64,000 bases of DNA from Terriglobia bacterium (GCA_020072785.1 JAIQGG010000001.1:620001-684000), one strand, 5' to 3'. Positions 52,807 through 62,306 are shown, numbered from the stretch's first letter. The notes: generated by a model from the sequence alone, not told the origin. Numbers and translations are program-made.

Positions 52807-54668
52807 ACGCCTCCAACACCTCAGCCTTGCCCGAAGACGCGTTTTCGACCTCCCAGGCGCTCGGACCCCACGAACGAGGCGACTTTACGCTTGCGCCGCG
52901 CGCGCTGTGGATCGCGGCGCTGGCCATTCCCATCGGTGCGGTGTCGGCTGTTTTTGCGCTTATCCTTTTGCGGCTGATCAGTTTTTTCACAAACGTCTTT
53001 TATTACGGCCGATTCACGACCGCAGGGGTTTCGCCCGCTGGTCATCATCTGGGCTGGCTGGCGGTTTTCATTCCCGTTCTCGGAATGACGATTGTCGGGG
53101 TGATCGCGCGCTACGGCTCCCACCGCATTCGCGGCCATGGCATTCCCGAAGCGATCGAGTCCATTTTGCTGAACGGCAGCAAGATCGAACCGAAAGTCGC
53201 CATCCTGAAACCCATTGCGACAGCGATCTCCATTGGCTGCGGTGGACCGTTTGGTGCGGAAGGCCCGATCATCATGACGGGCGGGGCCTTCGGCTCGATG
53301 GTGGCGCAGTTGTTTCATCTGACGAGTGCCGAGCGGAAGACGCTCCTTGTCGCAGGTGCCGCCGGCGGGATGTCGGCAACCTTTGCGGCGCCTGTGTCTT
53401 CGGTGCTGCTCGCGATCGAGCTGCTTCTCTTCGAGCGCAAGCCGCGCAGCATCATTCCCGTGGCGATGGCAAGCGCCACGGCCGCGCTCTTACGCAGATA
53501 TCTGCTCGGCGAAGGTCCGATCTTTCCGGCGATTCCGCACCCCGCCGCGTTCTCGCCCCTGGTGTTGTTTGGTTGCGTCCTCGCGGGCCTGATCGGTGGT
53601 CTGGTCTCCATCCCGCTGAGCCGATCGATCTACGCCAGTGAAGACCTTTTCGAACGGCTGCCCATCCACTGGATGTGGTGGCCGGCGATTGGCGGATTGT
53701 TTGTCGGCATTGGCGGCCTATTTTTTCCGCAGGCACTTGGCGTGGGCTATGACGTGATCGGACAACTGGTGCAGGGCAACCACGCGCTGCATCTCGTTCT
53801 GGGAGTGCTCCTGGTGAAATGGGCGATCTGGTCAGTTTCTCTCGGCTCGGGAACATCGGGTGGCGTCCTGGCGCCGCTGATGATGATCGGTGCGGCGCTC
53901 GGGGGTCTCGAGTCGTACGTCTTTCCGGATGGGGGCGCAGGCTTTTGGGCGTTGATCGGCATCGGAGCGGTGCTGAGCGGAGCGATGCGCGTGCCGATGA
54001 CGGCAATCGTCTTCACCGTCGAACAGACACACGACTGGAACATGCTCCTGCCGCTGCTGATCGGTTGTGTGGCGTCCTACTCGGTTTCGGTGCTGGTCCT
54101 GCGGCGTTCGATTCTCACGGAAAAGGTCGCGCGGCGGGGTTACCATCTGAGCTGCGAGTATGCGATGGATCCCCTGGAACTGCTCCACGTGCGAGAGGTG
54201 ATGCGCACAAACATCGTGGTCCTGCCCGCGGCAGGCACGCTGAGAGAAACCGCCCAGGCCTTGCGAACCGACCATCGCCGGAGCCAGAGGCTTCTGCCCG
54301 TTGTAGATGGGCAGGGCCGGCTTGCCGGTGTTCTTACGCGAAGCGACATTCGGAAGCGAGTCGAGGAGGGTAACGGAGCGGCGCTGGCACAGCCTCTTGC
54401 GGCAATTGTCCGCGCGAATCCGGTTGCTGCTTATCCGGATGAGCCGTTGCGATCCGTGGTCTACCGCATGGCCGAAAAAGGTGTCACACGCCTGCCCGTC
54501 ATCGAGCGCGGAGCGGAAGAAAAACTCCTCGGCCTCGTCTCGCTTGATGATTTGCTCAAGGCGCGCACCCGCAGCCTCGAAGACGAGCGCCGCCGGGAAC
54601 GCATCCTGCGGCTGCAATTTCTGCTCCCGCGCAGGCGAGCACGCAGTGACACGCCAGCGGTGCCCTGA
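52803..54668 (+). CDS. ClC family chloride channel/antiporter with CBS domains
   Basis: The 621-residue membrane protein has the ClC signature regions: GHGIPEAIES (GxGIP), GCGGPFGAEGPIIMTGG (GxEGP, with the gating glutamate), and GSGTSGGVLAPLM (GxFxP position, here with Val-Leu-Ala). A C-terminal cytosolic pair of CBS domains follows (MRTNIVVLPAAGTLRETA; MAEKGVTRLPVIERGAEEKL), which usually senses adenine nucleotides. The gating Glu supports chloride/proton exchange. The GTG start overlaps the MarR gene, so it is under MarR control. The role may be acid or halide tolerance; this is inferred. Confidence 0.92.
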   Translation: MNASNTSALPEDAFSTSQALGPHERGDFTLAPRALWIAALAIPIGAVSAVFALILLRLISFFTNVFYYGRFTTAGVSPAGHHLGWLAVFIPVLGMTIVGVIARYGSHRIRGHGIPEAIESILLNGSKIEPKVAILKPIATAISIGCGGPFGAEGPIIMTGGAFGSMVAQLFHLTSAERKTLLVAGAAGGMSATFAAPVSSVLLAIELLLFERKPRSIIPVAMASATAALLRRYLLGEGPIFPAIPHPAAFSPLVLFGCVLAGLIGGLVSIPLSRSIYASEDLFERLPIHWMWWPAIGGLFVGIGGLFFPQALGVGYDVIGQLVQGNHALHLVLGVLLVKWAIWSVSLGSGTSGGVLAPLMMIGAALGGLESYVFPDGGAGFWALIGIGAVLSGAMRVPMTAIVFTVEQTHDWNMLLPLLIGCVASYSVSVLVLRRSILTEKVARRGYHLSCEYAMDPLELLHVREVMRTNIVVLPAAGTLRETAQALRTDHRRSQRLLPVVDGQGRLAGVLTRSDIRKRVEEGNGAALAQPLAAIVRANPVAAYPDEPLRSVVYRMAEKGVTRLPVIERGAEEKLLGLVSLDDLLKARTRSLEDERRRERILRLQFLLPRRRARSDTPAVP

Positions 54669-54795
54669 TCTACGCCGGGCGTGGGGTGTCTGCTAGAAGC
54701 CGCCGAATCGGGAATTGCATGAACGGCGCTGCCGCATGCGGAAGTGTGTGCGCAAGGGAGACGGGGAGGCCATGCCGCGGAGACTGGGCATTTTG

Positions 54796-55728
54796 TTAGA
54801 GTTTGAGCTCCCATGTTTCCGCGACAAGATCGCGGCCAAAACTGTGGTGTGGCTTCCTGCCAAGCAAACGGAAGCCGGATTGTCTGTAGATATGTCTGGC
54901 GGCGTAGAGGTCGCTCTGGGTCCAAAGCGTGATTTTTCGATAGCCCACTTGCCGGGCGAAACGCACGCATTCGCCGACGAGGCGGGCACCAATGCCCAGG
55001 CCGCGTGCGGCAGGTTCCACCAGGAGGAGGCGCAGCTTGGCTACCGTCTTCGATTTCCTGACGAGGAAGACGGAACCAGCGAATTCACCATTTCTCTCCG
55101 CGATCCAGCAGCGCTCGTGTTTCGGGTTGTAGTGGTGAAGGAACTCCGCGACGATGCTGGCGACCAAGCCCTCGAACTGTTGGTCATAGCCATATTCCTG
55201 AGCGTAGAGCGTGCCGTGGCGATGGACGACCCAGCCCATATCCCCCGGCTGGTGAGGCCGGAGAAGGTAAGGAACCCGCTCCTTCGAGGGGCTGCTGAGC
55301 AGGTTTTCGATGACACGCATGGCTGCGATCAGGCGCGTTTGCTCAGGGACAGGGAGAGTTCTCAACATCGCGCCGACTTCGTCCTGCGAGTGAGTATCCA
55401 GGGAGAGGAAAGTTTTTCGCCCCAGAGAAGTGAGCGATAACAGGCTTTGCCGGGCATCCGCTTGGGAGGCTTTCCTGGCGAGCAGGCCGCGCCTTTCAAA
55501 GCCGCGCAAGATGCGGCTGAGGTACCCGCCATCCAATCCCATCTCTTTGCCAAGTTCGCTGGCCGTTGGATTCTGGCGGTGAGCCAGCTCATAGAGCACG
55601 CGCGCCTTGGTCAAGGAGAATGGGCTGCTCAACAGCCTTTCCCGAAGCACGCCGATTTTGCGCGTATAGAAGCGGTTGAACTGCCGCACGGCGTCAATGC
55701 GCTGGCCGAATCCGGCATTTGCGGTCAT
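54796..55728 (-). CDS. MarR-GNAT fusion regulator/acetyltransferase
   Basis: The 310-residue protein fuses an N-terminal MarR-type winged helix (FSLTKARVLYELAHRQNPTA, GLDGGYLSRILRGFERRGLL, with wing DARQSLLSLT) to a C-terminal GNAT acetyltransferase (GSVFLVRKSKTVAKLRLLLV, EPAARGLGIGARLVGECVRF, YRQSGFRLLGRKPHHSFG). This is a known architecture in which DNA binding and acetylation act together. A good Shine-Dalgarno (GGGAGG) is 8 nt before ATG 55728. Promoter and operator lie at 55761-55789. It is convergent with the ClC gene. Confidence 0.9.
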   Translation of the reverse strand: MTANAGFGQRIDAVRQFNRFYTRKIGVLRERLLSSPFSLTKARVLYELAHRQNPTASELGKEMGLDGGYLSRILRGFERRGLLARKASQADARQSLLSLTSLGRKTFLSLDTHSQDEVGAMLRTLPVPEQTRLIAAMRVIENLLSSPSKERVPYLLRPHQPGDMGWVVHRHGTLYAQEYGYDQQFEGLVASIVAEFLHHYNPKHERCWIAERNGEFAGSVFLVRKSKTVAKLRLLLVEPAARGLGIGARLVGECVRFARQVGYRKITLWTQSDLYAARHIYRQSGFRLLGRKPHHSFGRDLVAETWELKL

Positions 55729-55760
55729 CCTCGCCTCCCGGGAGAAGCACGAAGAAGGAC

Positions 55761-55789
55761 ACTATCAGTTAAATAGTTGCCGCAGTCAA
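55761..55789 (-). promoter_or_regulatory. promoter with palindromic operator of the MarR-GNAT gene
   Basis: On the minus strand TTGACT (55784-55789), 17-bp spacer, GATAGT (55761-55766). The inverted repeat ACTAT / ATAGT (55761-55765, 55773-55777) covers the -10 region, suggesting autorepression by a MarR protein. Confidence 0.6.
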
Positions 55790-55923
55790 GTATTGGCGCG
55801 CCCGGGCCTGGGCCGGGTGAGCGCGCGAAGGAGAACGCAGCAGGCTGCGGGAAAAAACCGGCCAGGGAACGGCCACATTCCACCGCCTGTGCGCAAGGAG
55901 TTGCTTCGGCGGCGCCAGCATCT

Positions 55924-55949
55924 GGCGCGCACAGGATAAAGCCTGCGCC
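55924..55949. repeat. REP-like imperfect palindrome
   Basis: GGCGCGCACAGG and CCTGCGCC pair imperfectly around ATAAAG. It resembles the hairpin repeats at 33656, 60061 and 62051 and lies in a 242-bp gap with no gene. Confidence 0.4.
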
Positions 55950-55970
55950 ACTGCATGTTTCCGCGGCGGG

Positions 55971-57719
55971 CTAGAAGCCGCCGCCGCCCCCGCCGCCGAA
56001 GCCGCCGCCGGAGCTGCCGCCGCCGCCGAAGCCGGAACCGCCGGAGCTGCGCGGGGCGGAAGCCATGACGCTGCTGGCGCGGGCGGACATGGCGCTCAGG
56101 TCGTTGGTGAAGTTCATGGGATAGAAGGTGGGGCCGTAGCTGCCGCGATACCACTGCGGCGGCTGCGTGCAGATGCCCTGGAAGGCCTTGCTCCAGTTTT
56201 TGTCCACGCCGAGAGCCATGGCGAAGGGCAGGAACTTTTCGAACATCTCCGGGGTCTTGATCATGCGGTTGAAGCGGTCGGACTCGACGTGATTGAGGAA
56301 GTCCTCGAAGCCCAGGACGTGTTCCAAGGCGCGGGCGCCCTCGCTGGTGTGCGCGGGCATGAACCAGCCGAAGGCGAAGATGACGCCGCCGGTCAAAGCT
56401 CCAGAAAAGATAAACGTCAGCGGGGCCATGCCCAGGAGGCGTCCCACCCAGGAGCCGCCCCAGGCCAGCAGAATGCCGGTGACCAAGGCGATGCCGGTGT
56501 AGGAACTGCGGGTGCTGTCCGGGCGCTGGCGGTAATAGCCGTGGGTGACCAGGGAATCGAATAGACCGTTCTTCATTTGCGGGAGGCTGGTGTAGAAACG
56601 GTTCTCCAGGCTGCTCATGGAGACGCTTTCGCCGGCGGTGCCGGCGGAGAAGAAGCCGTTGAGGAGGACCTGCTCGTGGGGCTTGAGACTGGCCCAGGTG
56701 GAGCGGTCTTTTTGGAGGATGAAGTTGTAGTCCTTATCGGACCACAAGCCGCCCAGATGCTCTTTTTTCTTCTCTTCGATGACCAGGAAGCCACGCACGG
56801 CGAGGTCCACGATGGTGGCGGTGATGTCGCGCATGTTGGCGTCATCGTCCACGAGGGTGCCGACTTCGCCGGGGGTGAGCTGGTCGGGAGGATCGTACTG
56901 CGGGGAGATGGGGCGCAGGCGGGGATCCCGGCCGCGTGTCCACCAGGAGTAGAACATCAGGGCGAAAGCGAACAGGGGAAGGCAGAGCGGCCAGTTGCTG
57001 CGCAGGAACAACGCGGCTTTTTCGGCACTGGTGGGCTCGTGCACGAAGCCCTTGTCGAAGGCCACGGCGACGGTCAGGCCCTGGTGGTAGCCGAGGGCGC
57101 CCTGGGTGCGGACTTCCACGCCATTGCCGGCGATGTCCACGTCGGCCTCCTGGGCGCGGGAGCCGTAGGCGCCGGTAAAGCGGTTGGCGCGGATGCCGGT
57201 GGTGCCGGCGGGGAGGATGATGCGCGCGGAGGCGGACTGGATGGGGACGTCCCACTCATCGCCGGTGACGTTCCAGTAGAACTCGTCGTGGTCTTCGAAG
57301 AAGCGCAGGGCGTCAGCGACGGTGTATTCGATGACGATGGTTTTGCGGGCGTCTTGCGCGCCGGGAACGTAGATCTTGAGCTTGCGGTAGTGGCGCTCGC
57401 GGCTGCTCTCGAATTTCAGGGCGTTGCCGGACTCGTCGGTGACGGAGCGCACGTCGAGGAAGAGCGAATAGTTGAGGCCCTGTGGGGTGACGTATTCAAC
57501 GGGGATTTCGCGGTAAAGGCCGCGCCAGGAGCCGATGAACTGGACGTCGATGGTTTCGGTGACGTCGATGGAGCCGTTGGGGGAGACGATGATCTTGGAA
57601 TCGAATTTTTCGATGCGCAGCTCGCGCGCGGAGGCGGCGGGAGCGAAGAGAAGAGAGACCGCCAGAAAGATGGCGGCGAGGAGCGACGGGGTGGCGGAGG
57701 ACCGAGACAGGCGCTTCAT
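55971..57719 (-). CDS. DUF2207 membrane protein
   Basis: ATG 57719 gives 582 residues. A signal peptide (LLAAIFLAVSLLFAPAASA) precedes a large extracytoplasmic DUF2207 domain (IVSPNGSIDVTETIDVQF, SWRGLYREIPVEYVTPQG, IVIEYTVADALRFFEDHDEF). Four or so membrane segments, cytosolic conserved LTPGEVGTLVDDDANMRDIT, and a glycine-rich C-terminus (GSGFGGGGSSGGGFGGGGG) follow. DUF2207 proteins are predicted membrane-bound signalling or stress proteins of unknown function. It lies 19 nt after lemA and is almost always its partner. Confidence 0.9.
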   Translation of the reverse strand: MKRLSRSSATPSLLAAIFLAVSLLFAPAASARELRIEKFDSKIIVSPNGSIDVTETIDVQFIGSWRGLYREIPVEYVTPQGLNYSLFLDVRSVTDESGNALKFESSRERHYRKLKIYVPGAQDARKTIVIEYTVADALRFFEDHDEFYWNVTGDEWDVPIQSASARIILPAGTTGIRANRFTGAYGSRAQEADVDIAGNGVEVRTQGALGYHQGLTVAVAFDKGFVHEPTSAEKAALFLRSNWPLCLPLFAFALMFYSWWTRGRDPRLRPISPQYDPPDQLTPGEVGTLVDDDANMRDITATIVDLAVRGFLVIEEKKKEHLGGLWSDKDYNFILQKDRSTWASLKPHEQVLLNGFFSAGTAGESVSMSSLENRFYTSLPQMKNGLFDSLVTHGYYRQRPDSTRSSYTGIALVTGILLAWGGSWVGRLLGMAPLTFIFSGALTGGVIFAFGWFMPAHTSEGARALEHVLGFEDFLNHVESDRFNRMIKTPEMFEKFLPFAMALGVDKNWSKAFQGICTQPPQWYRGSYGPTFYPMNFTNDLSAMSARASSVMASAPRSSGGSGFGGGGSSGGGFGGGGGGGF

Positions 57720-57738
57720 GCGATCCGCAGGCTCCCTC

Positions 57739-58308
57739 TCACGCCGAAGGCGCGCCGAAGCTGACCTTGGGGGCTTCGCGCTCCGCGGTGGCGGAAACTT
57801 CGAAAAATTCGCGAAGCTTGAAGCCGAGGATGCCGGCGAAGAGGTTGGTGGGAAACTGCTGGATCTTGGTGTTGAGATCGCGCACGACGGCGTTGTAATA
57901 GCGGCGGGCGTTCTGCACGGTGTCCTCAATCTGCGAGAGGGAATTCTGCAGGGAGGTGAAGCTTTCGATGGCGCGCAGCTGCGGGTAAGCCTCGGAGAGG
58001 GCGAAGAGGCTTTTCAGCGTGCCGGAGAGCATGTTTTCCGCCTGGGCCTTGTCGGCGGGGCCGGTGGCGCTCATGGCTTTGTTGCGGGCGGAGATGACAG
58101 CTTCGAGGGTGCCCTTTTCGTGGGCGGCGTAGCCCTTCACGGTTTCGACGAGGTTGGGGATGAGGTCGTAGCGGCGCTTGAGCTGCACGTCGATGTCGGC
58201 CCAGGCGTCGTCGCACTGCACTTTGAGGCGCACCAAGCTGTTGTACATGCCGACCGCGGCGAAAAGCAGGAGAACGAGAACTCCGAGGACGATCCATCCC
58301 ATCGGCAA
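57739..58308 (-). CDS. lemA: LemA family protein
   Basis: The 189-residue protein has the LemA plan: an N-terminal membrane helix (GWIVLGVLVLLLFAAVGMYN) and a helical cytosolic or periplasmic coiled part with CDDAWADIDVQLKRRYDLIP, NLVETVKGYAAHEKGTLEAV, and YNAVVRDLNTKIQQFPTNLF. Function is not settled; it is a scaffold-like membrane protein usually encoded with DUF2207 or a metalloprotease. Here it is upstream of the DUF2207 gene by 19 nt. It is divergent from comM. Confidence 0.92.
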   Translation of the reverse strand: MPMGWIVLGVLVLLLFAAVGMYNSLVRLKVQCDDAWADIDVQLKRRYDLIPNLVETVKGYAAHEKGTLEAVISARNKAMSATGPADKAQAENMLSGTLKSLFALSEAYPQLRAIESFTSLQNSLSQIEDTVQNARRYYNAVVRDLNTKIQQFPTNLFAGILGFKLREFFEVSATAEREAPKVSFGAPSA

Positions 58309-58461
58309 ACCTCACACAAAGCAGAATTGGGTAGCGCCAGCTGACGCCGCCACTATACGTGGCGCAGGCGCGGCTGTAAAGACAGCAGCGCGGGGACGAG
58401 GCGCGCGCGAAGGGCGCTCCCGGTGCGGTTGGATTGACGCTAGCATACCTTGGTATTTTCG

Positions 58462-58467
58462 TATAAT
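58462..58467 (+). promoter_or_regulatory. consensus -10 box (TATAAT) of comM
   Basis: TATAAT 33 nt before ATG 58501. TTGACG (58434-58439) is 22 bp upstream, too far for a standard spacer, so the -35 is uncertain. Confidence 0.5.
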
Positions 58468-58500
58468 CTGCGCAACGCGGGCAACGAGCTTCCCTCTGCG

Positions 58501-60042
58501 ATGCTCTTTAAAACTATCAGCGCATCGGTGTACGGAATCGACGCGTACCTTGTCGAGGTCGAGGTGGACGTGGGCTCGGCGCGGCTGCAGGATTTTAACG
58601 TGGTGGGCCTGCCGGACAACGCGGTGAAGGAAAGCCGCGAGCGGATCAAATCCGCGCTGCGCAACTGCGGCTTCGAATTTCCCTACGGGCAGGGCGTGAC
58701 CATCAATCTGGCGCCGGCGGACGTGCGCAAGGAAGGCTCGGGGTTCGATCTGCCGATGGCGCTGGGGCTGGTGGGGTGCATGGGCGGATTTTTCGGCAAG
58801 CCGCTGAACCAGTGCATGTTTCTGGGCGAGCTGTCGCTGGACGGCACGGTGCGTCCGGTGCGCGGGGCGCTTTCCGCGGCGCTGGCGGCGCGGGAAGCGG
58901 GGCTGCGGGCGCTGGCGGTGCCGGAGGCCAACGCGAAGGAGGCGGCGGTGGTGGAGGGCGTGCAGGTGTTCGCGGTGCGCTCGCTGCCGCAGGCCGTGGA
59001 CCTGGTGAACGCGCCGGAATCGTTCCAGCCGGTGCGGGTGGATGCGCGGCAGATGCTCTCCGAGGCGGCGCAGTACGCGGTGGACCTGCGCGACGTGCAC
59101 GGACAGCAGGCCGCGAAGCGCGCGCTGGAGGTGGCTTGCGCGGGCGGCCACAACATCCTGTTTCTCGGGCCCCCGGGCGCGGGCAAGACCATGCTGGCCA
59201 AGCGCATCCCGACGATACTGCCGCCAATGTCGCTGGAGGAGGCGATCGAGACGACGCGCATCCATAGCGTGGCGGGGACGCTGGACGACGGGCGGGGGCT
59301 GGTGGGCACGCGGCCGTTCCGCTCGCCGCACCACACGATCAGTGACGCGGGGCTGATCGGAGGTGGTGCGGTGCCGCGTCCCGGAGAAGTTTCGCTGGGG
59401 CACAACGGGGTATTGTTTCTGGACGAACTGCCGGAGTTTCAGCGCAACGTGCTGGAAGTGCTGCGGCAGCCGCTGGAAGACGGCAATGTGACGATCGCCC
59501 GCGCGGCCGTTTCGGTGACGTTTCCCTCGCGGTTCATGCTGGCGGCGGCGATGAATCCCTGCCCGTGCGGGTATTTCGGGGACCCGACGCGGGAATGCCA
59601 CTGCACGCCGCCGCTGATCCAGCGCTACGTCTCGAAGATTTCGGGGCCGCTGCTGGACCGCATTGACATTCACATCGAGGTGCCCGCGGTGAAATACAAG
59701 GAGCTGCGCGCGCCGTCTTCGGCGGAAGATTCGGCCACGGTGGGCCAGCGGGTGCTGGAGGCGCGCGGGAGGCAGCTGGCCCGCTATGCGGCGGAGAAGA
59801 AAACCTACGCCAACGCGCAGATGTCGCCGAAGATGATCCGCAAGTTCTGCGCGATCACGGCGGAGGGGGAGAAGCTGCTGGAGAACGCGATCACGCGGCT
59901 GGGGCTTTCCGCGCGGGCGCACGACCGGATCCTAAAGGTGGCGCGGACGATTGCCGACTTGGACGCGGCGGAGTCGATCGAGCCGCGGCACCTGAGCGAA
60001 GCGATCCAGTACCGCACGCTGGACCGGACGTATTGGGCGTAG
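58501..60042 (+). CDS. comM: YifB/ComM family Mg-chelatase-like AAA+ ATPase
   Basis: ATG 58501 gives 513 residues, the typical length. The N-terminal domain ([40 protein letters not shown]) is of ChlI/YifB type. The AAA+ core has Walker [12 protein letters not shown], Walker [11 protein letters not shown], sensor region [19 protein letters not shown] with a CxCGYxG-C-type cysteine motif, and an arginine-finger helix. ComM helicase promotes branch migration in natural transformation. The C-terminal Mg_chelatase helices ([20 protein letters not shown]) complete it. It is likely monocistronic. Confidence 0.94.
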   Translation: MLFKTISASVYGIDAYLVEVEVDVGSARLQDFNVVGLPDNAVKESRERIKSALRNCGFEFPYGQGVTINLAPADVRKEGSGFDLPMALGLVGCMGGFFGKPLNQCMFLGELSLDGTVRPVRGALSAALAAREAGLRALAVPEANAKEAAVVEGVQVFAVRSLPQAVDLVNAPESFQPVRVDARQMLSEAAQYAVDLRDVHGQQAAKRALEVACAGGHNILFLGPPGAGKTMLAKRIPTILPPMSLEEAIETTRIHSVAGTLDDGRGLVGTRPFRSPHHTISDAGLIGGGAVPRPGEVSLGHNGVLFLDELPEFQRNVLEVLRQPLEDGNVTIARAAVSVTFPSRFMLAAAMNPCPCGYFGDPTRECHCTPPLIQRYVSKISGPLLDRIDIHIEVPAVKYKELRAPSSAEDSATVGQRVLEARGRQLARYAAEKKTYANAQMSPKMIRKFCAITAEGEKLLENAITRLGLSARAHDRILKVARTIADLDAAESIEPRHLSEAIQYRTLDRTYWA

Positions 60043-60060
60043 GGGTGGATTTACGGGAAA

Positions 60061-60087
60061 AGCACAGCCAGGATTGGCTGGGCCACG
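60061..60087 (+). repeat. hairpin repeat (family C)
   Basis: CAGCCA-GGAT-TGGCTG with flanks AGCA and GGCCACG; nearly the same 25-27 bp word recurs at 62051-62075. A TACAAT box follows at 60102-60107. Confidence 0.65.
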
Positions 60088-60101
60088 AAGGCATTGTGCG
60101 G

Positions 60102-60107
60102 TACAAT
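60102..60107 (+). promoter_or_regulatory. -10 box (TACAAT) for the ABC-F gene
   Basis: TACAAT lies about 218 nt upstream of the TTG start, implying a long leader if used. No -35 is evident. The rest of the 283-bp gap holds no gene. Confidence 0.35.
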
Positions 60108-60325
60108 TAAGAGGTAATTTCACGAGACTCGAGAAGCAGAAGTAAGGCAGAGACCCAGAGGACACCGAGCGAAGCAAAAGAAGTGGCGGCTTTTCGCGCG
60201 CTGGCGTTTTATCTGGGCCGGCAGACGGCAGTTCCCACTGCATCGCAAACTCCCCCGGAAGTGGAAACGCGGATAGGCACAGGGAATTTGCGCTCAAATC
60301 TTGCACGAAGGACAGGTTAAGCAGC

Positions 60326-61957
60326 TTGCTATACGTTAACGACATATCCATGCGCTTCGGCGGACGAATTCTGTTCGAGGACGTCACCTGTACGTTCATG
60401 GCCGGACGGCGCTACGCCGTCAGCGGGCCGAACGGCGCGGGCAAGTCCACGTTCATGAAGATCCTGACGGGGGAGATCGAGCCCAGCAAGGGATCGATCA
60501 CGCGGCCGAAGAAACTGGGCGTGCTGCGGCAGGACCAGTTTGCCTTCGACGAGTTTCGCGTCCTGGATACGGTGATCATGGGCAACGCGCCGCTGTGGAA
60601 GGCGCTGGAGGAACGGGACAAACTGTATGCCAAGCCGCACGACCAGCTGACGGACGCGGACGGGATGCGCCTGGGGGAGCTGGAAGGCGTCGTCGGGGAA
60701 GAGGGAGGGTACACGGCGGAGGCCGACGCCGCGGTGCTGCTGGACGGCCTGGGCGTGGAAGCGGCGCTGCACGAGCGCAAGATGGGCGAGCTGCAGGGCG
60801 GACAGAAGGTGCGCGTGCTGCTGGCGCAGGCGCTATTTGGCAGCCCGCCGGCGCTGCTGCTGGACGAGCCGACGAACAACCTGGACCTGGATTCGGTGCA
60901 CTGGCTGAAGGAATATTTGTGCAACTACGAGGGCGTGCTGATCGTGATCTCGCACGACCGGCACTTCCTGAACAGCGTGTGCACGCACACGGCGGACATC
61001 GACTACCAGACGATCATCATGTACAACGGCGGGTACGACGACATGGTGCTGGCCAAGACGCAGATCCGTTCGCGGATCGAGGCGGACAACGCGGTGCGCG
61101 AAAAGAAGATCGCGCAATTGAACGATTTCATCGCGCGGTTTTCCGCGGGCACGCGGTCCGCGCAAGCCACCTCGCGCAAGAAGGAAGTGGAGCGGCTGCA
61201 GACCTCGGAGCTGGCCCGGTCCAACATCCAGCGGCCGTACATCCGCTTTGCGATCAACCGGCAATCGGGACGGCTGCCGCTGGAATCCAAGAGGCTCGCC
61301 AAGTCGTACGACGATCTGAAGGTGATCCAGGGATTTTCGGCCAGCGTGACGCGCGGGGAGAAGATTGCGCTGACGGGGCGCAACGGTGCGGGCAAGACCA
61401 CCCTGTTGAAATCGCTGATCCGCAATGCCAACGGATTCCTCTCCGAGGCGGAGCGGCAGTTTCCGATCGACAGCGGCAACGTGGTGTGGGGCCACGAAGT
61501 TTCGGTGGGCTACTTCCCGCAGGACTTCGGCGATGCCCTCGACAAGAGCAAGGGCATGACGGCCATCGAATGGCTGTGGCAGTTCGAGCCGCAAGCGTCG
61601 CAGGAGGAGCTTCGGGGCCTGTTGGGACAGATGCTCTTCAGCGGGGAAGACGCCCTGAAGCCCACGAAGGCGCTTTCCGGGGGAGAGACGGCGCGCATGA
61701 TTTTCTGCCGGCTGATGCTGCAGAAGCCGAATTTCCTGGTGCTGGACGAGCCGACCAACAACCTGGACTTGGAATCGATCAACGCGCTGAACATCGCTCT
61801 GCAGAAGTACGAGGGCACGGTGCTGCTGGTGACGCACGACGAAGATGTTCTCGACGAAGTGGCCACGCGCATCTGGCATTTTGAAGACGGAAAGATCGAG
61901 GACTTCAAGGGCCCCTACGCGGAGTACCTGGCATACGCGGAAGAAAAGGCCTCCTAG
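60326..61957 (+). CDS. ABC-F ATPase, YbiT-like
   Basis: TTG 60326 gives 543 residues; an in-frame ATG at 60350 is an alternative. Two ATPase domains: Walker A GPNGAGKSTFMKIL and GRNGAGKTTLLKSL, signature motifs LQGGQKVR and LSGGETAR, Walker B LLLDEPTNNLDLDS and LVLDEPTNNLDLES, switch SHDRHFL and THDEDVL. The linker between them (SRKKEVERLQTSELARSN) is helical and carries the YbiT pattern; VIMGNAPLWKALEERDKLY matches the YbiT arm. No membrane domain. ABC-F proteins act on the ribosome; YbiT resolves specific stalled elongation states. The LRQDQFAFDEFRVLDTVIMG segment is the strongest pointer to YbiT over EttA or Uup. Confidence 0.9.
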   Translation: MLYVNDISMRFGGRILFEDVTCTFMAGRRYAVSGPNGAGKSTFMKILTGEIEPSKGSITRPKKLGVLRQDQFAFDEFRVLDTVIMGNAPLWKALEERDKLYAKPHDQLTDADGMRLGELEGVVGEEGGYTAEADAAVLLDGLGVEAALHERKMGELQGGQKVRVLLAQALFGSPPALLLDEPTNNLDLDSVHWLKEYLCNYEGVLIVISHDRHFLNSVCTHTADIDYQTIIMYNGGYDDMVLAKTQIRSRIEADNAVREKKIAQLNDFIARFSAGTRSAQATSRKKEVERLQTSELARSNIQRPYIRFAINRQSGRLPLESKRLAKSYDDLKVIQGFSASVTRGEKIALTGRNGAGKTTLLKSLIRNANGFLSEAERQFPIDSGNVVWGHEVSVGYFPQDFGDALDKSKGMTAIEWLWQFEPQASQEELRGLLGQMLFSGEDALKPTKALSGGETARMIFCRLMLQKPNFLVLDEPTNNLDLESINALNIALQKYEGTVLLVTHDEDVLDEVATRIWHFEDGKIEDFKGPYAEYLAYAEEKAS

Positions 61958-61974
61958 GTTTAGAAGCCGCGACT

Positions 61975-61999
61975 GGCGCCACCCGGGCCGGGGTGGCGC
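61975..61999 (+). repeat. hairpin after the ABC-F gene
   Basis: GCGCCACCC (61976-61984) pairs with GGGTGGCGC (61991-61999). There is no U-tract; it may act as an mRNA 3'-end stem or be another dispersed palindrome. Confidence 0.5.
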
Positions 62000-62050
62000 T
62001 CCTCCGAAACACCCACTCCAATCTCCTTTCTTACAGGCAAAGAGAAAAAA

Positions 62051-62075
62051 CATAGCCAGGATGGGCTGTGCCACG
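62051..62075 (+). repeat. hairpin repeat (family C)
   Basis: CATAGCCAGGAT-GGGCTGTGCCACG, matching the copy at 60061-60087. It lies in the 395-bp gap 61958-62352, which otherwise holds no gene. Confidence 0.65.
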
Positions 62076-62276
62076 GGCAATTTCTCGCGCAGCGGAGCTG
62101 CGGGCGCGCCGGGGGCGGCGAGGAACGCCGGGCGCAAGCGGGTGTGCCGGCGCGGCACGAGTGATCGCATCTGGAACAGTTCGAAAAATTTCGTCGCAAG
62201 CCCCCGATTTGGCAGGCTGCCGCATTGTGCGGAAAGGTCTGTGCCGGACGCGAGGTTTTTTGCCCCGGGCCTTCCA

Positions 62277-62306
62277 TTGACTCCGGCTCTCACGCTATGC
62301 TAGCCA
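62277..62306 (+). promoter_or_regulatory. possible promoter of the rsbW-like gene
   Basis: TTGACT (62277-62282), 18-bp spacer, TAGCCA (62301-62306) with extended TGC. The -10 is poor; ATG 62353 follows after about 40 nt. Confidence 0.35.
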
